From UBA1557 sp041675185 (GTDB lineage Bacteria; Patescibacteriota; Patescibacteriia; Magasanikbacterales; UBA922): a DNA stretch of 25,890 nt. The position numbers and the translations under genes are program-made. Location of the stretch: contig JBAYUH010000015.1 in assembly GCA_041675185.1 (NCBI GenBank), forward strand, positions 1 through 25,890, read 5' to 3'. Shown here piece after piece: positions 6,373 through 13,884 of this stretch. The notes under the pieces were generated by a model. The model ran no database searches. It worked only from the letters and a program-made list of their open reading frames with translations, and was not told where the DNA came from. Position 1 is the first letter of the stretch. Each line of letters opens with the position of its first letter.

Positions 6373-9081
6373 ATGAAAGAAACAAAAGACCAAACATTCA
6401 AAAAATTAGTCATAATAGATGGTAATGCTATTGTTCATCGAGCATATCATGCTTTACCACCAATGCGAGTAAAAGATGGAACTGTGGTAAATGCTGTCTA
6501 TGGCTTTGCCTCAATGCTTCTAAAAATAATAAATGATGTTAAGCCAGATTATTTGGCAGTTAGTTTTGATGTGGCTGGTGGAACTTTTCGCGATGACATT
6601 TATGTAGATTACAAAGCTACTCGTGTCAAAGCTGATCAAGATTTGTATGACCAAATTCCTTTAGTTCATGAATTAGTAGAAGCTTTCAATATTCCTATCT
6701 TCATCAAAAAAGGCTTCGAAGCCGACGATGTTATGGGTACAATTGTTACCAAAAATAAAAAACAACAAAAAGGTTTAAAAAAATTAATTGTGACTGGTGA
6801 TAAAGATTTATTACAGTTAGTTGATGATGAAAATAATATTGAAGTAATGTTGCTAAAGAAAGGTATGTCTGAGTTTGAAAATTGTGATGAAAAAATTGTG
6901 ATAGAAAAAATGGGTTTTGCACCAGAGATGGTCATCTCTTACAAATCTTTACGTGGTGATAGCTCTGACAATATCCCAGGTGTCAAAGGTATCGGTGATA
7001 AAACGGCTGTGAGTTTGATTACCAAAATTGGTAATATTGATGAAATATATAAACAACTAGAAAACAAAGACTCAAACTTGAGAAAAGAATTTAGTGCTTC
7101 GGTTATACAGAAACTGGAGACAAGCAAAACACAAGCTTTCATGAGTAAAGAGCTTGCTACTATCAAGACTGATGTAGAAGATATAGATTTTGATTTACAG
7201 AAAGCTAAAACCAAAGATTTTGATAGAGAAAAAGTCGTCAAGATTTTTCAAAAATTTGAATTTTACTCTTTATTAAAGAGGTTGTCAGGTGGAGAAAATG
7301 ATGATAAAAAAGAAAATACAGACAAGAAAACAAAAAACAAATTTTCACTTTCCAAAAAAGTTATTACAGTTTCCAAAGAAAACAAAAAAGAAATTTTGTT
7401 AGCTATTAGCAAAGAAGATTTTTTTGTTGCCAAAGAAATAATGTTGACAGAAGATCTTTTTGCACCACATAATTTCGCTTTGCTTGTGGTTACTCACAAA
7501 GGGAATTATTTTTTTGAAAGTATAGATAGTGAAATTTTGAATATTTTTTCTAATGATAAAAAAAATGTCGTAGGGCATGACATCAAAAATTTGATAAAGC
7601 TTTTGAAATTGAACAAAATTGAAATAAAGACAAAAATCTTTGACACCATGGTTGCTTCGTATCTTATCAATTCCAATACAAGAGCACATGATCTCAAATC
7701 TTTGGCTTTACGAGAATTGTCTAGAGAAATAAATATAGCAGACAATCAAAAAAGTCTGTTTGGCGTAGATCCTCAGAATCTTATTGATGAAGTACTAGTA
7801 ACTTTTGAAATTTATACTATATATAAAGAGAAGTTGAAAACAGAAAATTATGAAGAATTATATTACAATATGGAAATTCCTCTTTTGTCTGTTTTGGCAG
7901 AAATGGAATTGAATGGGATTGCTATTGATAAAGATTTGTTGGACAAACTCTCTGTCCAAGTAAACAAAGAACTTGGAAAACTTGAGAAAAACATTTGGAA
8001 AGAAGCTGGTGAAGAATTCAATATTGCTTCATCAGTACAATTGCGAGAAGTACTTTTTGAAAAAATGGAATTACCAATACAAGGAATCAAGAAAGGTAAA
8101 ACTGGTTATTCCACCTCTGCTTCTGAATTGGAAAAATTGCATGAGTATCATCCGATAATTGCTTATATAGAAGACTTTCGTGAATTGGAAAAATTGCGTA
8201 ATACTTATATAGATGTTTTGCCAAATTTAATAAATAAATATACCAATAGAATTCATACTACTTACAATCAGACGATTGCTTCGACCGGACGTCTCTCTAG
8301 TTCTGAACCAAATTTACAAAATATTCCTATTCGTACTGAGCTTGGTAAAAAAGTTCGTGATGTTTTCGTGGCTGAAAAAGGAAACATACTTGTCGCTGCT
8401 GATTATTCTCAAATTGATTTGCGTGTTGTAGCTTGTCTAGCCAAAGATGAAAAAATGATGGCAATTTTCAAGAATGGTCAAGATATTCACACTGCCACAG
8501 CGGCCGCTATTCATGGCGTAAAGTTGGAAGATGTTGACAAAGAAATGAGGCATTCTGCCAAAGAAGTCAATTTTGGAGTCTTGTTTGGAATGGGAGCTTT
8601 TGGTCTAGCTTCTCGTACTGGAATTAGTAGGTTTGAAGCTCAAAATTTTATAGACAAATATTTTGATACCTTCTCAGGTGTAAAAAAATATATAGAAGAA
8701 ATCATAAAAAAAGGTACAGAAGAAGGTTTTGTAGAAACTATGTTTGGTCGTCGTCGTTATGTGCCAGAGCTTGTGTCCAATAATTTTCAAACTAGATCAT
8801 TGGGAGAAAGAATGGCAATTAGTATCTCAGTCCAAGGAACAGAAGCAGACATTATGAAATTCGCTATGATCGCTGTAAGCAAAAAAATAAATATCAAAAA
8901 ATATGAAAACAAAGTAAGATTATGTTTGCAAGTTCATGATGAATTAGTTTTGGAAGTTAGTGATGATTTGAAAGATGAGATTGCAGAATTGGTAAAGCAA
9001 GAAATGCAAAATGCAGTCAAATTAGAAGTCCCGCTGAATGTCGGAGTTGCTATTGGACATAGTTGGGGTGGATTAAAATAA
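6373..9081 (+). CDS. polA: DNA polymerase I
   Basis: 902 residues in full Pol I layout. The 5' nuclease domain (about 1-290) has LVIIDGNAIVHRAYHAL, GFEADDVMGTI, VTGDKDLLQLV and SLRGDSSDNIPGVKGIGDKT. A degenerate 3'-5' exonuclease-like domain (about 330-520) lacks the DxE of motif Exo I, so proofreading is probably absent, as in Taq-type enzymes. The polymerase domain has motif A ADYSQIDLRV (676-685), motif B RHSAKEVNFGVLFGMG and motif C VHDELV (854-859). Asp682 replaces the usual Glu of DYSQIELR (steric-gate position) and Phe738 replaces the usual Tyr of the O-helix. Roles are Okazaki-fragment maturation and repair. holA follows 5 nt downstream, suggesting co-transcription. Confidence 0.96.
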   Translation: MKETKDQTFKKLVIIDGNAIVHRAYHALPPMRVKDGTVVNAVYGFASMLLKIINDVKPDYLAVSFDVAGGTFRDDIYVDYKATRVKADQDLYDQIPLVHELVEAFNIPIFIKKGFEADDVMGTIVTKNKKQQKGLKKLIVTGDKDLLQLVDDENNIEVMLLKKGMSEFENCDEKIVIEKMGFAPEMVISYKSLRGDSSDNIPGVKGIGDKTAVSLITKIGNIDEIYKQLENKDSNLRKEFSASVIQKLETSKTQAFMSKELATIKTDVEDIDFDLQKAKTKDFDREKVVKIFQKFEFYSLLKRLSGGENDDKKENTDKKTKNKFSLSKKVITVSKENKKEILLAISKEDFFVAKEIMLTEDLFAPHNFALLVVTHKGNYFFESIDSEILNIFSNDKKNVVGHDIKNLIKLLKLNKIEIKTKIFDTMVASYLINSNTRAHDLKSLALRELSREINIADNQKSLFGVDPQNLIDEVLVTFEIYTIYKEKLKTENYEELYYNMEIPLLSVLAEMELNGIAIDKDLLDKLSVQVNKELGKLEKNIWKEAGEEFNIASSVQLREVLFEKMELPIQGIKKGKTGYSTSASELEKLHEYHPIIAYIEDFRELEKLRNTYIDVLPNLINKYTNRIHTTYNQTIASTGRLSSSEPNLQNIPIRTELGKKVRDVFVAEKGNILVAADYSQIDLRVVACLAKDEKMMAIFKNGQDIHTATAAAIHGVKLEDVDKEMRHSAKEVNFGVLFGMGAFGLASRTGISRFEAQNFIDKYFDTFSGVKKYIEEIIKKGTEEGFVETMFGRRRYVPELVSNNFQTRSLGERMAISISVQGTEADIMKFAMIAVSKKINIKKYENKVRLCLQVHDELVLEVSDDLKDEIAELVKQEMQNAVKLEVPLNVGVAIGHSWGGLK

Positions 9082-9086
9082 ATTTT

Positions 9087-10049
9087 ATGTTAATTTTTCT
9101 TTACGGCAAAGATGTTTATCGTAGTAAACAACAATTAAAAAAAATGGTAGACAAATTTAAGATTGATCGTGATCCACAAGGTTTCAATGTGGTGAATTTG
9201 GATTGTGAAAAAGAAACTAGTAGTAATATTTTGCAACAAATTTTGACAGCACCATTTTTGGCTGAGAAAAAAATGATCATTCTTAAAAATTTATTGAGTG
9301 CTAGTGATCATAAAGATTTTCTTCCAGAAATAATGGCGAGGATTGAAGAAAATAAGTTACCAGAAAGTAACATTATAGTTTTTTGGGAAAGTAATGATAC
9401 TTTCAAAACCAAAAATGCTAAAACATTTTTTGAAAAATTAAAAAAAGAAAAATTTGCTCAAAGTTTTGCTGAATTGAAGGGTCTTGAATTATTTTCTTGG
9501 ATAAAAACAGAAGTAGCTACTCGTGGTGGAAAGATTGATTCAAAAGCGTTAGATTTTCTAGTACAAAATTTCGGCAGTGATATGTGGTCACTTTCTACTA
9601 CTATAGATCAACTTATTTCTTATACATCACAAGAAATAAATTTGTCAGATGTCCAAAAATTTCTTGGTGAAAAAATAGATGACAACATTTTCAATTTAGT
9701 AGATTTTATAGTCGGCAAACAAAAAAATAAAGTTTTCAAAATGATTAGAAAACAATATGAGAAAGGTGAAGATGCTCAATATATTTTTGCTATGATTTTG
9801 CGTCAGTTTCGTATCTTGCTTGAACTAAGAGAAGTGTATGAAAAACAAGACAATATTCACAGCTCTGAATTGGCCAAGATGCTTGGATTACATCCTTTTG
9901 TTGTTACCAAGTCTATGTCTTTTGTTAGGAAATATACTCTTATGCAGATAAAAGAAGTATATTTGAAACTTTTGGAAATGGACAAAAAGACAAAGACCGG
10001 TCAAGGTAGTCAGTCTTTCTTATTAGATGTTTTGGTTGGAACTATTTAA
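9087..10049 (+). CDS. holA: DNA polymerase III subunit delta
   Basis: 320 residues from ATG 9087; an upstream in-frame ATG at 9063 overlaps polA and would add residues not seen in the family. It begins MLIFLYGKDVYRSKQQLKKM, the HolA N-terminus (f.yGeD.yr). Mid-protein it has AKTFFEKLKKE, FSWIKTEVATRGGKID and the family's QFRILLELREVYEKQ helix in the C-terminal domain. HolA loads the beta clamp as part of the clamp-loader complex. The gene follows polA by 5 nt and is terminated by the hairpin at 10089. No SD. Confidence 0.9.
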   Translation: MLIFLYGKDVYRSKQQLKKMVDKFKIDRDPQGFNVVNLDCEKETSSNILQQILTAPFLAEKKMIILKNLLSASDHKDFLPEIMARIEENKLPESNIIVFWESNDTFKTKNAKTFFEKLKKEKFAQSFAELKGLELFSWIKTEVATRGGKIDSKALDFLVQNFGSDMWSLSTTIDQLISYTSQEINLSDVQKFLGEKIDDNIFNLVDFIVGKQKNKVFKMIRKQYEKGEDAQYIFAMILRQFRILLELREVYEKQDNIHSSELAKMLGLHPFVVTKSMSFVRKYTLMQIKEVYLKLLEMDKKTKTGQGSQSFLLDVLVGTI

Positions 10050-10088
10050 CTAGTTAGTTATATAAGTTGATAAAAATTATAAAAAATA

Positions 10089-10118
10089 AAAATCCTGACT
10101 AATTAGTCAGGATTTTTT
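10089..10118. terminator. Bidirectional terminator between holA and rpsT
   Basis: A perfect palindrome ATCCTGACTAATTAGTCAGGAT-type stem at 10092-10113 with A and T runs on both sides; it serves convergent holA and rpsT. Confidence 0.85.
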
Positions 10119-10130
10119 GTATATGTTATT

Positions 10131-10442
10131 TTATTTTTTAGCAACTTTTTTTACTACTTTCTTTTTTGTTGTTTTCTTTTCTACTTTTGGAGTTGCTACT
10201 TTGGTAGTTAATCTAGACAAATAACGTGAGGCAGCATTTTTTTTCAAAACACCTTTTTTTACAGCCTTGTCCAAAGTTTTTTGAGCCAAACGAATTTTTT
10301 CAGTTAAATCTTTTTCACCAGTTGCTACTGCTTTGCGAGCATTTTTTAGAGCATCTTTGTAAACTTTTTTAACAATTTTGTTGGCAGCTTCGTGTTTTTT
10401 TGCTTGACGTAATGCTTTTTTGGCATTTTGTAAGATTGGCAT
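10131..10442 (-). CDS. rpsT: Small ribosomal subunit protein bS20
   Basis: 103 residues from ATG 10442; the in-frame ORF extends to 10475 but those codons overlap the leader. It begins MPILQNAKKALRQAKKHEAA, the bS20 start, and has the helical KGVLKKNAASRYLSRLTTKV segment near residues 63-82. A Lys/Val/Thr-rich tail of about 20 residues extends beyond the E. coli length of 87. bS20 binds 16S rRNA in the 30S body. Its 5' leader contains a strong two-part stem (10469-10510), and E. coli S20 is known to repress its own translation, so feedback control is plausible here. Confidence 0.93.
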   Translation of the reverse strand: MPILQNAKKALRQAKKHEAANKIVKKVYKDALKNARKAVATGEKDLTEKIRLAQKTLDKAVKKGVLKKNAASRYLSRLTTKVATPKVEKKTTKKKVVKKVAKK

Positions 10443-10468
10443 AATTTTTTTAAATAAATTTTTTAAGC

Positions 10469-10510
10469 AGTACATTTTTAGGTAGAACTTTCCTAAAAGT
10501 TTTATGTACT
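10469..10510 (-). promoter_or_regulatory. Structured 5' leader of rpsT, candidate autoregulatory element
   Basis: In the transcript AGTACAT (10510-10504) pairs with ATGTACT (10475-10469) and TTTTAGG (10498-10492) pairs with CCTAAAA (10482-10476), with a 5-nt one-sided bulge between the helices and a 9-nt loop. The element sits between promoter and start codon with no T run after it. That suggests a protein-binding leader, possibly for S20 itself (inference). Confidence 0.5.
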
Positions 10511-10525
10511 ATTGAGAGCGTGCTT

Positions 10526-10554
10526 AGTATATGTTATTTGTGTATTTTTGTCAA
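10526..10554 (-). promoter_or_regulatory. Promoter of rpsT
   Basis: Minus strand TTGACA (10554-10549) and TATACT (10531-10526) with a 17-nt spacer; predicted start near 10520 gives a leader of about 77 nt. Confidence 0.75.
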
Positions 10555-10620
10555 GACTGAGCTGAAAAATTACTCCAAGCGTTCTGGAAGACTTTGTTTT
10601 TTATCTGTTTTCTATTTTAC

Positions 10621-11052
10621 CTAAGTCAAAGCAATCAAAATTCCACCAATTACCATGAGGACTGCCCCAACACCAGCTTTGATAGTAATTTTTTCGCCCA
10701 AGATGAAGAAAGCAAAAAGTAAAGCAAAGACTACACTCATACGATCTATAGGTACTATTTGTGAGACTTTGGCATTTTTGAGAGCAATGAAATAAAATAG
10801 CCAAGACAAAGCACCAGCTAAACCACTAAAGATAATAAAAGTTAGAGCTTTGTGATTGTCGAGGATTGGTTTGATATTATTTAGTTTACCTTGAAAAGTG
10901 ATAAGTGCTAGTAAAAATAACGCCATAATAACTGAGCGTACTGCAGTAGCAGTATTGGTATCTATTCCTTTTAAACCAATTTTACCAAAGATGGCAACGA
11001 GAGCTGCCATAATAGCAGACAAAAGTGCATAAATTATCCAAGTGTAGGACAT
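10621..11052 (-). CDS. EamA/DMT-type small membrane transporter (single EamA domain)
   Basis: 143 residues with about five hydrophobic helices, the size of the half-length COG2510-type EamA proteins that probably work as dimers. It begins MSYTWIIYALLSAIMAALVA, with the loop GKIGLKGIDTNTATAVRS, which is typical. The C-terminal IPIDRMSVVFALLFAF-like segment (here VPIDRMSVVFALLFAFFILG) followed by EKIT and GAVLMVIGGI fits the EamA end. Substrate unknown. It starts 4 nt after the stop of the upstream hydrolase gene at 11057, so the two are likely one operon. Confidence 0.85.
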   Translation of the reverse strand: MSYTWIIYALLSAIMAALVAIFGKIGLKGIDTNTATAVRSVIMALFLLALITFQGKLNNIKPILDNHKALTFIIFSGLAGALSWLFYFIALKNAKVSQIVPIDRMSVVFALLFAFFILGEKITIKAGVGAVLMVIGGILIALT

Positions 11053-11056
11053 AAAA

Positions 11057-11632
11057 CTATAATGTATTAATTATTTCTTCTAATTTATTCAAATATTCTT
11101 TTTGTGATATATCGTGTTTGGTATTTTTTATTATAAACAGTTCGGAGTGTTTCAAATTTTTATTAGCATCTTCTACTCTTCTAAATAATTCTTTTACTTC
11201 TGTCTCACCAGCAAAGAGAAAAGTTTTACAGTCTATTTTTTTAGCTAATTTTGTAAAAGAAAAATTTTTAAAATCTTCTATTCTCTTTTTGCCTAGAAAA
11301 TTTTTCCATGATTCTCTTACAAATTTCAAATCTTCTTTGAAATAAGGAGATAGTGATGCTAGTAATAAAACTTTGGGATTTATTTTTTCAGCAGAGATAA
11401 AAGCAATCATCGCTCCTAAAGAAAAACCAAACAAATAAACTTCATCTTCTTTTTGATGTGTTAGTTGCTTTGAAAATTCATCTATATAATTACTCATTAC
11501 TTTATTTTTCCAACTAATTTTTACTGAGACAACTTTAAATTTTTTTGTTTTAAAAAATTTTAGTAGCTTATTGTAACCAGACATTTTAGTTTGTTGACCA
11601 AAACCTGGAATTATATAGACAATTTTATTCAT
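11057..11632 (-). CDS. Alpha/beta hydrolase (Ser nucleophile)
   Basis: 191 residues with an alpha/beta-hydrolase fold pattern. It begins NKIVYIIPGFGQQTKMSGYN (strand and oxyanion region). The nucleophile elbow is GFSLGA (about residues 69-74, Ser nucleophile), preceded by EDEVYLF. A late strand is CKTFLFAGETE, and the His lies in IKNTKHDIS near the C-terminus. The substrate cannot be read from the sequence; the short lid resembles small carboxylesterase/RBBP9-like proteins. It is the first gene of a two-gene unit with the EamA transporter. The upstream spacer (11633-11737) has no obvious promoter or SD close to the start. Confidence 0.75.
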   Translation of the reverse strand: MNKIVYIIPGFGQQTKMSGYNKLLKFFKTKKFKVVSVKISWKNKVMSNYIDEFSKQLTHQKEDEVYLFGFSLGAMIAFISAEKINPKVLLLASLSPYFKEDLKFVRESWKNFLGKKRIEDFKNFSFTKLAKKIDCKTFLFAGETEVKELFRRVEDANKNLKHSELFIIKNTKHDISQKEYLNKLEEIINTL

Positions 11633-11737
11633 ATTATTTTAGTTTACTATGGTCAAAAGTGTTTGAACTATTAATCCAGCACCTCCTGTTTTTTTGCAAA
11701 GTTATTTATAATTTAATCTATATAATATTTAAATTAT

Positions 11738-12862
11738 TTACTCTAACTCCATTCTCGGTTTATCCAACAACTCTGGTTCAATACTTTTTTCTCCATCAGT
11801 AATTCTTACTATGTCCTTATCAATTTTACCAAGTTCTTTGTAGGCTGTGTTGTAGTGACCTACTGTTGTACCCATACTGACACCAAGTTTCTTCATGAAT
11901 TCTTCATAGACGTTTATATGTTTACTTAGTTGTTCAACATTTTTTCTTATCTCTTTGGCACCTTCTTCTATTCTCATTGCACGAAGTCCTTGCATAACTG
12001 TTTGTAAGTATGCTGCAAATGTTGTTGGTGATACTATAACAACGTGCTTTTCTACAAAAGCATAATCAATTAGATTACGAGTGTTTACTCTTGCTGTACC
12101 TTTGACATCATTAACAAGAAGATCGTAATAAATTGCTTCAGATGGGATAAACATAAAAGCAAATTCAAGTGTTCCCTCTTTGGTTTTGATATATTTTGAT
12201 GTTTCTTCAATACGTTTTTTTAAATCAGTTTTGAATTGTTTTTCATAGTCTGCTTTTTTGTTTTCATCATCTTCGTGAATAAGACGTTCATAATTATCAA
12301 GTGAAAATTTTGCATCAACAGGGATATTTCCATCTTTTGTTTTAATTAAAGCATCCACAATATCACCATCAGAGAATCTATACTGTAATTCAAAAGCTGT
12401 TGGTGGAAGTATATTTTCTAACACGAGTTGAAGCCCCATCTCACCAAGATTCCCTCTTTGTTTTTGGTGTTTCAAGACTTTTTCAAGATTAGACAATTGT
12501 TCTGAAAAACCAATGACTTGTTGGTTGGTTTTATCAAGACTAGTCAATTTTTCAGTGATGTCAGCAATCATTCTATTACTTTGACTAGAAATTCCTTGGA
12601 TTATCTTACTATTTTGTCCAAACTGTTCTTGTAAAGTTTTGTTGATGGTATTTTGAGTTTCCCCCATGCTTTTGTTTGTGTCAGACATTTTTTGATCCAA
12701 GGTTTTGTTTAGTTCTTGCATTTGTTGCTGTAACAACATGAACATATTTTGTTCTCCTTCTTTTGGTTTCTTGAGCTCTTGAATTTTTTTGTAAAGAAAA
12801 AACAAAGTAGCAAGGGTGGCTATGAGTAATAATATTAAAATGAATAGTATTGTTGTTTGCAT
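11738..12862 (-). CDS. rmuC: RmuC family DNA recombination protein
   Basis: 374 residues. The N-terminal membrane anchor is at about 3-24 (TTILFILILLLIATLATLFF). A coiled coil with many Gln/Lys/Asn follows at about 25-125. The RmuC domain is then clear: GNLGEMGLQLVLENILPP, then PVDAKFSLDNYERL, then FAFMFIPSEAIYYDLL and VVIVSPTTFAAYLQTV. RmuC limits inversions and rearrangements at short repeats, probably through a PD-(D/E)XK-like fold. Its presence is notable in a genome segment full of short repeats. No SD. The upstream spacer carries the AGTAAAYAG array and the 33-bp GC repeat. Confidence 0.93.
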   Translation of the reverse strand: MQTTILFILILLLIATLATLFFLYKKIQELKKPKEGEQNMFMLLQQQMQELNKTLDQKMSDTNKSMGETQNTINKTLQEQFGQNSKIIQGISSQSNRMIADITEKLTSLDKTNQQVIGFSEQLSNLEKVLKHQKQRGNLGEMGLQLVLENILPPTAFELQYRFSDGDIVDALIKTKDGNIPVDAKFSLDNYERLIHEDDENKKADYEKQFKTDLKKRIEETSKYIKTKEGTLEFAFMFIPSEAIYYDLLVNDVKGTARVNTRNLIDYAFVEKHVVIVSPTTFAAYLQTVMQGLRAMRIEEGAKEIRKNVEQLSKHINVYEEFMKKLGVSMGTTVGHYNTAYKELGKIDKDIVRITDGEKSIEPELLDKPRMELE

Positions 12863-12901
12863 AAGTTTATTTATAAGGTAGTTTAGTTATTTTAAAGACG
12901 A

Positions 12902-13008
12902 AGTAAACAGACAACAGTAAATAGTAAACAGTCTAAAAGAAATTCTGGTTACTATTGTCCCCGGCCCTGCCCTGCAGAGCGGGGCGGGCTATTTACTGTT
13001 TACTTGCT
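12902..13008. repeat. AGTAAACAG/AGTAAATAG word array with an embedded 33-bp GC-rich repeat (copy 1)
   Basis: AGTAAACAG at 12902-12910, AGTAAATAGTAAACAG at about 12917-12932, and CTATTTACTGTTTACTT at 12988-13004 flank a GC-rich block at 12958-12990. The 33-bp block is an exact reverse complement of 23302-23334. It is itself an imperfect palindrome centred on CTGCAG, so it can form a strong hairpin, and it stands out against roughly 30% GC surroundings. Confidence 0.8.
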
Positions 13009-13077
13009 TTTACTGAAAAAAAAGGCTACAATAGCTATCGCAATGACACCAAAGATACCTATAAGTATAGATAACAT
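13000..13077 (-). CDS. Candidate 25-residue single-helix membrane microprotein
   Basis: One base after the TGA of the upstream CBU_0592-type gene, an ATG opens a 25-codon frame reading MLSILIGIFGVIAIAIVAFF then FSKSK. This is a single hydrophobic helix with a short basic end, as in many small inner-membrane proteins. The TGA-T-ATG spacing would allow translational coupling. Its stop codon is supplied by the adjoining AGTAAACAG array. There is no SD and no homology I recognise, so this could be chance, but hydrophobicity over the whole frame argues for it. Confidence 0.4.
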   Translation of the reverse strand: MLSILIGIFGVIAIAIVAFFFSKSK

Positions 13078-13078
13078 A

Positions 13079-13315
13079 TCAAAATAGTTTAGTTATTGCA
13101 ACAATGGCTATGAAAGCCCAAAAAATGTTTAATACTGTTGTTGGGTAGTCTTTCTTACTGCTAGAATAGTATATTAAAGTTAAAGCGCCTGTAAAGTTCA
13201 TTAGTTGATAAAGTATTGTATTAGCACCTAAGATACCAAAGCTAACAAATGCAAAGGCTAATAAAATAACAATAGCCCCATACCAGCCAACAAAGTGATG
13301 TAAAATGTGTTTCAT
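13079..13315 (-). CDS. CBU_0592-type small membrane protein
   Basis: 78 residues with three predicted helices. The pattern HHFVGWYGAIVILLAFAFVS, GILGANTILYQLMNFTGAL, then KKDYPTTVLNIFWAFIAIVAI closely follows the CBU_0592 family (G..GailiL.AYfL...g.l...s..Yq.lNl.Ga......s..kk..p...lN..W..ia). The function is unknown. A TATAAT -10 box lies on the minus strand at 13349-13344. It ends with TGA, one of the few native genes to do so, and the microprotein frame starts 1 nt later. Confidence 0.75.
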   Translation of the reverse strand: MKHILHHFVGWYGAIVILLAFAFVSFGILGANTILYQLMNFTGALTLIYYSSSKKDYPTTVLNIFWAFIAIVAITKLF

Positions 13316-13401
13316 AGATTATTTTTGAATAAAAAGTATTTATATTATAGCATATCTGTAAATTATTTGGAATTTGGATTTTGTAATTTGTTTTTTTACA
13401 A

Positions 13402-13473
13402 GTCCCCGTAGTTCAGTGGATAGAATTGGGGTTTCCTAAACCTTAGACACATGTTCAACTCATGTCGGGGACA
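13402..13473 (+). tRNA. tRNA-Arg (anticodon CCT)
   Basis: Acceptor GTCCCCG (13402-13408) pairs with CGGGGAC (13466-13472); discriminator A473. The D-arm is GTTC...GAAT, the anticodon loop TTCCTAA gives CCT, and the T-arm is ACATG-TTCAACT-CATGT. It decodes AGG. CCA is not encoded. Confidence 0.93.
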
Positions 13474-13528
13474 CGAACAATACAGTGTGTTTGTATATAC
13501 TACTCTATACAAACAGCTAATATTTTAC

Positions 13529-13557
13529 TTGACAAAAGGCCAATTTTGTGCTATAAT
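13529..13557 (+). promoter_or_regulatory. Strong promoter of a candidate non-coding RNA
   Basis: Perfect consensus TTGACA (13529-13534), 17-nt spacer, TATAAT (13552-13557). Confidence 0.8.
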
Positions 13558-13563
13558 AAAAAT

Positions 13564-13795
13564 GTGTAGTTATTTTTTTATAAAACTATTTTTTATAGTC
13601 TTTTTTAATCTAACTATCTTCTCTTTTTGTACAACTGTTTACCTTTTCAAATCTTGTCTAATAGACAAGATGAATATTGAGAGTCTTGCCTCATTCTAGG
13701 ATACGATGCTACGAATTGACTCATTAATATTTTAGTAATAATGTAAAAGTACAAACTATTGTATACAAAAATGCCTAGCACGGCATTTTTTATTT
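13564..13795 (+). ncRNA. Candidate structured non-coding RNA of unknown family (about 230 nt)
   Basis: The unit runs from a perfect sigma70-type promoter to an intrinsic terminator. After a T-rich 5' segment the transcript can fold into a closed multibranch. The outer helix is TTTGTAC (13626-13632) with GTACAAA (13749-13755), stacked on TTTAC (13638-13642) with GTAAA (13743-13747). Inside are hairpin A, ATCTTGTCT (13651-13659) with AGACAAGAT (13663-13671), and hairpin B, built from AATATT (13673)/AATATT (13726), GAGTC (13681)/GACTC (13718), ATTC (13693)/GAAT (13713) and TAG/CTA. I do not recognise it as 6S, SRP, tmRNA or RNase P RNA. A 45-codon hydrophobic ORF starts at 13562, but its ATG is only 4 nt past the -10 box, so it is a poor alternative. 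Confidence 0.6.
13769..13795 (+). terminator. Terminator of the candidate non-coding RNA
   Basis: AAATGCC (13769-13775) pairs with GGCATTT (13782-13788), 6-nt loop, then a T run. Confidence 0.85.
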
Positions 13796-13806
13796 ATAAA
13801 ATAAAG

Positions 13807-13822
13807 TGTTTCACGTGAAATG
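13807..13822. promoter_or_regulatory. parS-like site (ParB binding), copy 1
   Basis: TGTTTCACGTGAAATG matches the bacterial parS consensus TGTTNCACGTGAAACA except at the last two positions. It lies 63 bp from a second, perfect copy. Confidence 0.75.
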
Positions 13823-13884
13823 TTTTTTTGATCTTCTTGATATTATGTAAATTTTCTTGTCTGATTTGGTAGTAAAAAATATTT

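Noticed and set aside
13451..13699. 82-codon plus-strand ORF after tRNA-Arg
   Set aside because: Its start lies inside tRNA-Arg. The inner ATG at 13562 is only 4 nt past the -10 box, and the product is a Phe-rich reading of T-rich DNA. The RNA structure explains the locus better.
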